A stretch of 64,000 bases of DNA from JAIBJN01 sp963825255 (GTDB taxonomy: Bacteria; Actinomycetota; Thermoleophilia; Gaiellales; Gaiellaceae): assembly GCA_963825255.1 (NCBI GenBank), contig CAWGSF010000011.1, positions 59,605 to 123,604 on the forward strand. The letters run 5' to 3'. Positions 60,887 through 64,000 of the stretch are shown piece by piece. The notes under the pieces were generated by a model that had not been told where the DNA came from, ran no database searches, and saw only the letters and a list, made by a program, of their open reading frames with translations. The first letter of the stretch is position 1, and every line of letters begins with the position of its first letter. Both the position numbers and the translations under genes were made by a program.

Positions 60887-60918
60887 GGAACGGAGGCCGG
60901 CGGCCTGGCCTCCGTTCC
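60887..60918. terminator. 12-bp perfect hairpin before tRNA-Glu
   Basis: GGAACGGAGGCC pairs perfectly with GGCCTCCGTTCC around an 8-nt loop, followed by CC and a T-poor stretch. Confidence 0.5.
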
Positions 60919-60947
60919 CCTGTGTGCGGAGAAACGCGGCGATCGGC

Positions 60948-60953
60948 TACCCT
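60948..60953 (+). promoter_or_regulatory. -10 hexamer TACCCT for tRNA-Glu
   Basis: TACCCT lies 12 nt before the tRNA-Glu 5' end. Confidence 0.4.
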
Positions 60954-60965
60954 GTCCCGCGGCTC

Positions 60966-61038
60966 GGCGCATTCGTCTAGGGGCCTAGGACGCCGCCCTC
61001 TCACGGCGGTAACACGGGTTCGAATCCCGTATGCGCCT
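60966..61038 (+). tRNA. tRNA-Glu (CTC anticodon)
   Basis: Acceptor GGCGCAT/ATGCGCC; anticodon arm CCGCC-CTCTCAC-GGCGG with anticodon CTC (reads GAG); T arm ACGGGTTCGAATCCCGT. 73 nt, no encoded CCA. Confidence 0.95.
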
Positions 61039-61044
61039 CTCGGC

Positions 61045-61058
61045 GCCGCATGGCTCCG
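61045..61058 (+). repeat. 14-bp direct repeat, right copy
   Basis: GCCGCATGGCTCCG just past tRNA-Glu, identical to 58406-58419. Confidence 0.35.
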
Positions 61059-61115
61059 CGGAACCGCATGGTTGAGCGGGTCATGCTGCCCAGGCGTGCC
61101 CGGAATGCGCGTCGC

Positions 61116-61136
61116 GTGCGTACCCCGGTGCGTACC
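61116..61136 (+). repeat. tandem GTGCGTACC pair
   Basis: GTGCGTACC at 61116 and 61128, a 12-bp period, between tRNA-Glu and the transporter 3' end. May be a protein-binding pair; not otherwise explained. Confidence 0.3.
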
Positions 61137-61182
61137 TCGAGAAGTTTGCAGATCTTGGCGGTGCGGCTGCGTTGGCCCGCTC

Positions 61183-62789
61183 TTATCCCGGACTGCCCCT
61201 AGCGACGGTACGCACAGGTAACCGCCGCGTGAACCAGAACGAGATCACCGCCAGGAACGCGACCGCGAGCATCGACGTCTTCAACGCATCGAGCTGCGCG
61301 TCGCCGTAGTCGGCCGTGACCGCGTCCGCCTCGGCCGGGGTCAACCCGGCGTCGCGCAGGGCCTGGTGCGCCTGCTCGGTCGTGACGATCGGGATCCCCT
61401 CCTCGGTTGCGGCCGCGACCTGGGTCTTCACGTCGGCGGGCACCGCCGGGTTCTCCTCGATCCGCGTGTTGAACCCGTTCAGCAGCCCGAGCAGCAGCAC
61501 CGAGCCGATCAACGCCGTGCCCAGGGACGCGCCGAGGTTCTGCGCCGTCCCTTGGAGTCCACCGGCCTCGTTCGTCTCCTCGGGCGGGGCCGAGGACATG
61601 ATCACGTTCCCGAGCTGCGACATGAGGAGCCCCGCGCCGATCCCGAAGAAGACGAGCGACACCGCGAAGGCCGTCCCGTTCAGAGTCACGTCGATCGTTC
61701 CGACGAGCACGAGCGCAGCGATCGCCATCGCGCCGAGGCCGACTTGGACGACCGCCCGCGGCCCGAACCGCACTGCCAGCTTTGGCCCGGTGAGCGCAGC
61801 GGCCAGCATCGAGATCGACATCGGAAAGAGGCGCTTGCCCGTCTCGAACGCGTCGAAGCCGAGCACGACCTGGAGGTACACCGGCAGGACGAAGAACGTG
61901 CCCATCACGATCAGCTGCTGCGCGCAGAGCGAGGAGAGCCCGGCGCGCAGCGTCTCGATCTTCACCAGCGCACGGTTGAGAAGCGTGCTCTCGCCGAGCC
62001 GCTCGCGGCGCTCCTCCCACGCGAGGAAGCAGCCGAGAACGACGAAGCCGCCGACGATCAGGAACGGAACGAGGGAGAACCCGAGCGGCGTGATCTCGTG
62101 GCCGTTGATCGTCGGCGCGTCGATCGGCCTGATCCAACCCCAGGTGCTGCTCTTCAGGATCCCGAACACGATCAGGGCGAGCGCGATGGCGGAGAGCGCT
62201 GCGCCGCCGTAGTCCAGCTTCGGCGGGTGATCGGGCTTCGGCGCGCGCTTCATGCGCCGGTGGACGGCAGCGCCACCAACACGACCACGACCTCGCCGAC
62301 GAAGACGTACCGCCAGCTCCAGGTCGTCGTCACGTAGCCGCCGATCAGCGGCCCGGCCGCGATCGCCGCGCCGGCGGCGCCGCCGATCATCCCGTAGGCG
62401 AACGCGCGCTCCTTACCCTCGTAGTTCGCGGCGGTCAGCGCGGCGATCGCCGGGATCACCAATACCGCGCCGAGCCCCTCGATCCCCGACCAGCCGATCA
62501 GCAGCACCGTGAGGTTCGGGCTGAGCGCCGTGATCAGCGAGCCCAGCCCGTACACGGCCAGGCCGAGCCCGAAGGCCCGGTCGCGACCCAGGATGTCGCC
62601 GAGCTTCGCGCCGACGAGCATGAACGCCGCCATCACGAGCGTGTACATCGTGATCGCGCTCTGCACGCCGGTGACCGTCGTGTCGAGGTCGGCCACGATC
62701 TGCGAGATCGAGACGTTCATCACGCTCGAATCGAGCACCATGATGAACTGGGCCGACGCGAGGATCACCAGGGGCAGCCACTTGCGCAC
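61183..62789 (-). CDS. DHA2-family (EmrB/QacA-like) MFS transporter, split by a frameshift
   Basis: The N-terminal 179 aa start MRKWLPLVILASAQFIMVLD (D-x-x-x-x-N-V family motif, V-M-N-V-S-I). They include G-A-K-L-G-D-I-L-G-R-D-R, then stop at 62250 overlapping an ATG (ATGA). The C-terminal 356 aa continue from V-H-R-R-M-K-R-A-P. Together they make one ~14-helix drug:H+ antiporter. An indel near 62258-62265 is the likely cause, although the ATGA overlap would also permit coupled expression of two halves. GTG start with TAAAGT 6 nt upstream. Confidence 0.8.
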
Positions 62790-62795
62790 CGCGCG

Positions 62796-62801
62796 ACTTT
62801 A
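62796..62801 (-). promoter_or_regulatory. -10 hexamer TAAAGT before the MFS transporter
   Basis: TAAAGT lies 6 nt before the GTG; no ribosome site. Confidence 0.45.
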
Positions 62802-62825
62802 TTGCTCAGCGCATCAAGCGGCCTC

Positions 62826-63260
62826 CTAGTACTCGTCGTGGCGGCGCAGCCAGACTTGCCACGCGTCGCCTTCGTCACGGCCCTGGTGAGTGGTCGAGGA
62901 TCGGAGTAGTAGCCCATGAGGAACTCGATCCGCGGGCCGTCGTCGAGTACGTCTGGTAAACGGTGCCGTCGTCGCACACGAACGCGCTGAAGCCGGGCCC
63001 TCGGTCAGGTAGCCAACGACATCGGTGCCCGACGACCTGGCGTTTGCTCGACGATGGGCGGGAGTCCCCTCTCCGTCATCGGCGCGACAGCCTCGCGGCT
63101 TTGTTCCTCGGTGCTCGAAAATCCGAGGTCGACGTTGAAGTCGCTGCGCGCGGACGACGCAGGGAAAGCTCCAGCCCATCCTGCGCTGTAGGCCAGCAGC
63201 TCTTCCAGCGGGTGCGACCGGCAGGCTGCTTCTCGGACGTCAGGTCGGCCGGAGTGCCTC
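62826..63260 (-). pseudogene. DUF899-family thioredoxin-like protein, broken by frameshifts
   Basis: The C-terminus V-W-L-R-R-H-D-E-Y-stop is the typical DUF899 ending. Upstream pieces in other frames read D-F-N-V-D-L-G-F-S-S-T-E-E-Q, G-T-V-Y-Q-T-Y and A-Y-S-A-G-W, also DUF899-like. Several indels are needed to join them. The N-terminal part and 63261-63430 are not clearly readable. Confidence 0.6.
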
Positions 63261-63434
63261 GAGCGGTCAGGAGACGAGTCGCGCTGGAGTACGAGGGACT
63301 CCGGCGCGGGAGAGCCCGTGCCCTCGTCGACGCGCCTTCATCGCGGACGCGTCCGACCGCTGATCGGCGGAACCCTCGCTGCTGGGCGCTCCGCTGACCA
63401 TGTACCACGTCGCGGGTATGGCGGGAGCACCACG

Positions 63435-64000
63435 TGACGGCCGGTCACGATCGCGGAAGGCGCCACCGACCCTGGCTCTCCTCTCGTTCCTGGGCCTGCC
63501 GCAGGCCCACGTGGACGCGACTCGTACGCGCGCGGGACATCGCCCTCCAGATGGCTCTCGACGGCGCCGGACGTCGTCCGGACGCTTGGCCGTGCTGGAG
63601 GCGGGGCTGTTCGTCGGCGAGAGCGCGCCGCTCTATCGCGAGGCGCTCCTGGAGGCTCGCGACCGCTTCGCGGAAGTCGGCGCCCGCGTCGCGGTGACGA
63701 GTTCCTGGCCATGCGCTGGCCGCGTTTCGCGCGCAGCTCGATCGCGTGCTGCCGGAGGCGTCGAGCAGGCGGTCCCGACGCGGCAACGTCTTCGACGCCG
63801 AGCTCCCCGACGGGCTCGACTGGCGGTTCGACAAGGCCGTGGCTCGCCGGATCGCGCAACCGGTACTCGTCGTCCTCGGCGAGGAAGCGTGACGCTCGAT
63901 CCCCGGTTCGGCGAGCATGACAGGCTGCTGCTGGAGTGGCTTCCGGAGGCCGAGGGGTTCGTCCTCCCGGGCGCGACCCACTTCCTGCAGATGATCAGCC
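63435..64000 (+). pseudogene. alpha/beta-hydrolase, broken by frameshifts and cut by window end
   Basis: In changing frames the plus strand encodes L-A-L-L-S-F-L-G-L-P-Q-A-H-V, D-I-A-L-Q-M-A-L-D, L-A-V-L-E-A-G-L-F-V-G-E-S-A-P-L-Y, R-R-I-A-Q-P-V-L-V-V-L-G-E-E and D-P-R-F-G-E-H-D-R-L-L-L-E-W-L-P-E-A. The end F-V-L-P-G-A-T-H-F-L-Q-M holds the catalytic His region. This is a common actinobacterial hydrolase. At least five indels separate the pieces. Confidence 0.6.

Noticed and set aside
61183..62789. Two genuine half-transporters instead of one frameshifted MFS gene
   Set aside because: The ATGA overlap would allow it, but DHA2 transporters are single chains, and the reading resumes in another frame exactly where the linker is expected.
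1..64000. CRISPR array, rRNA operon, insertion sequence or integrase
   Set aside because: No regularly spaced repeats, rRNA sequence, transposase or tyrosine/serine recombinase motifs were seen on either strand.

Overview
The window is GC-rich DNA from an actinobacterium, most likely a deep-branching lineage such as Thermoleophilia/Gaiellales. I infer this from composition, frequent GTG starts and gene order; no rRNA is present to confirm it. From 0 to about 50 kb almost every gene lies on the minus strand, with stop/start overlaps (ATGA, GTGA, TGATG). The order combines two classic blocks. One resembles the Firmicutes order hisS-aspS, mnmA, alaS-ruvX-mltG-aroE, aroC-aroKB-aroQ-pepP-efp-accB-accC-nusB-xseB-ispA-tlyA-nadK-recN. 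The other is the actinobacterial tlyA-nadK-recN-steA-steB-pyrG block (Rv1694-Rv1699 in M. tuberculosis).

Layout. 0-8.3 kb: recO (partial), an esterase, mutM, thymidine phosphorylase, phosphopentomutase, a 44-aa membrane protein, alanine dehydrogenase, DUF3866 and an M20 peptidase. 8.4-18.2 kb: pyrG, a GT2/MraY-like fusion, steB, SRPBCC, steA, recN, nadK, tlyA and a MerR-like/adenylate cyclase. 18.2-30.6 kb: DUF3891, ispA, an XseB-like protein, nusB, biotin carboxylase, a carboxyltransferase-BCCP fusion, efp, a Xaa-Pro peptidase, the shikimate genes, mltG and ruvX. 30.8-42.3 kb: alaS, a SigB-type sigma factor with an RsbW-like partner, DUF948, mnmA, RlpA-like, Pro-rich and DivIVA-like envelope proteins, aspS, hisS and an MBL hydrolase. 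42.4-50.3 kb: a cupin, two membrane proteins, and histidine degradation (hutI, hutU, hutH, ftcD) with an M16 peptidase. 50.3-55.6 kb (plus strand): a heterodimeric ABC exporter, a membrane protein and an HD-domain protein. 55.6-64 kb: an accessory region with tRNA-Gln, tRNA-Glu, an excisionase-like regulator and two phage-like genes between near-identical 21-bp direct repeats, hairpin-rich DNA, a DHA2 transporter, and several genes broken by frameshifts.

Two features run through the window. First, about nineteen genes have a TANNNT -10 hexamer 6-10 nt before the start codon with no Shine-Dalgarno, so leaderless transcription looks common. Twice the TAG stop of the upstream gene forms part of that hexamer. 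Second, single-base indels break otherwise well-conserved genes, often in G/C runs, and they become dense after 59.6 kb. Because protein similarity persists on both sides of each indel, many may be consensus errors rather than old gene decay.

The most unusual coding features are a BCCP fused to a carboxyltransferase domain that has lost most metal ligands, an MnmA with an N-terminal IscU-like extension, and a GT2 fused to a short MraY/WecA-like membrane domain next to steB and pyrG.
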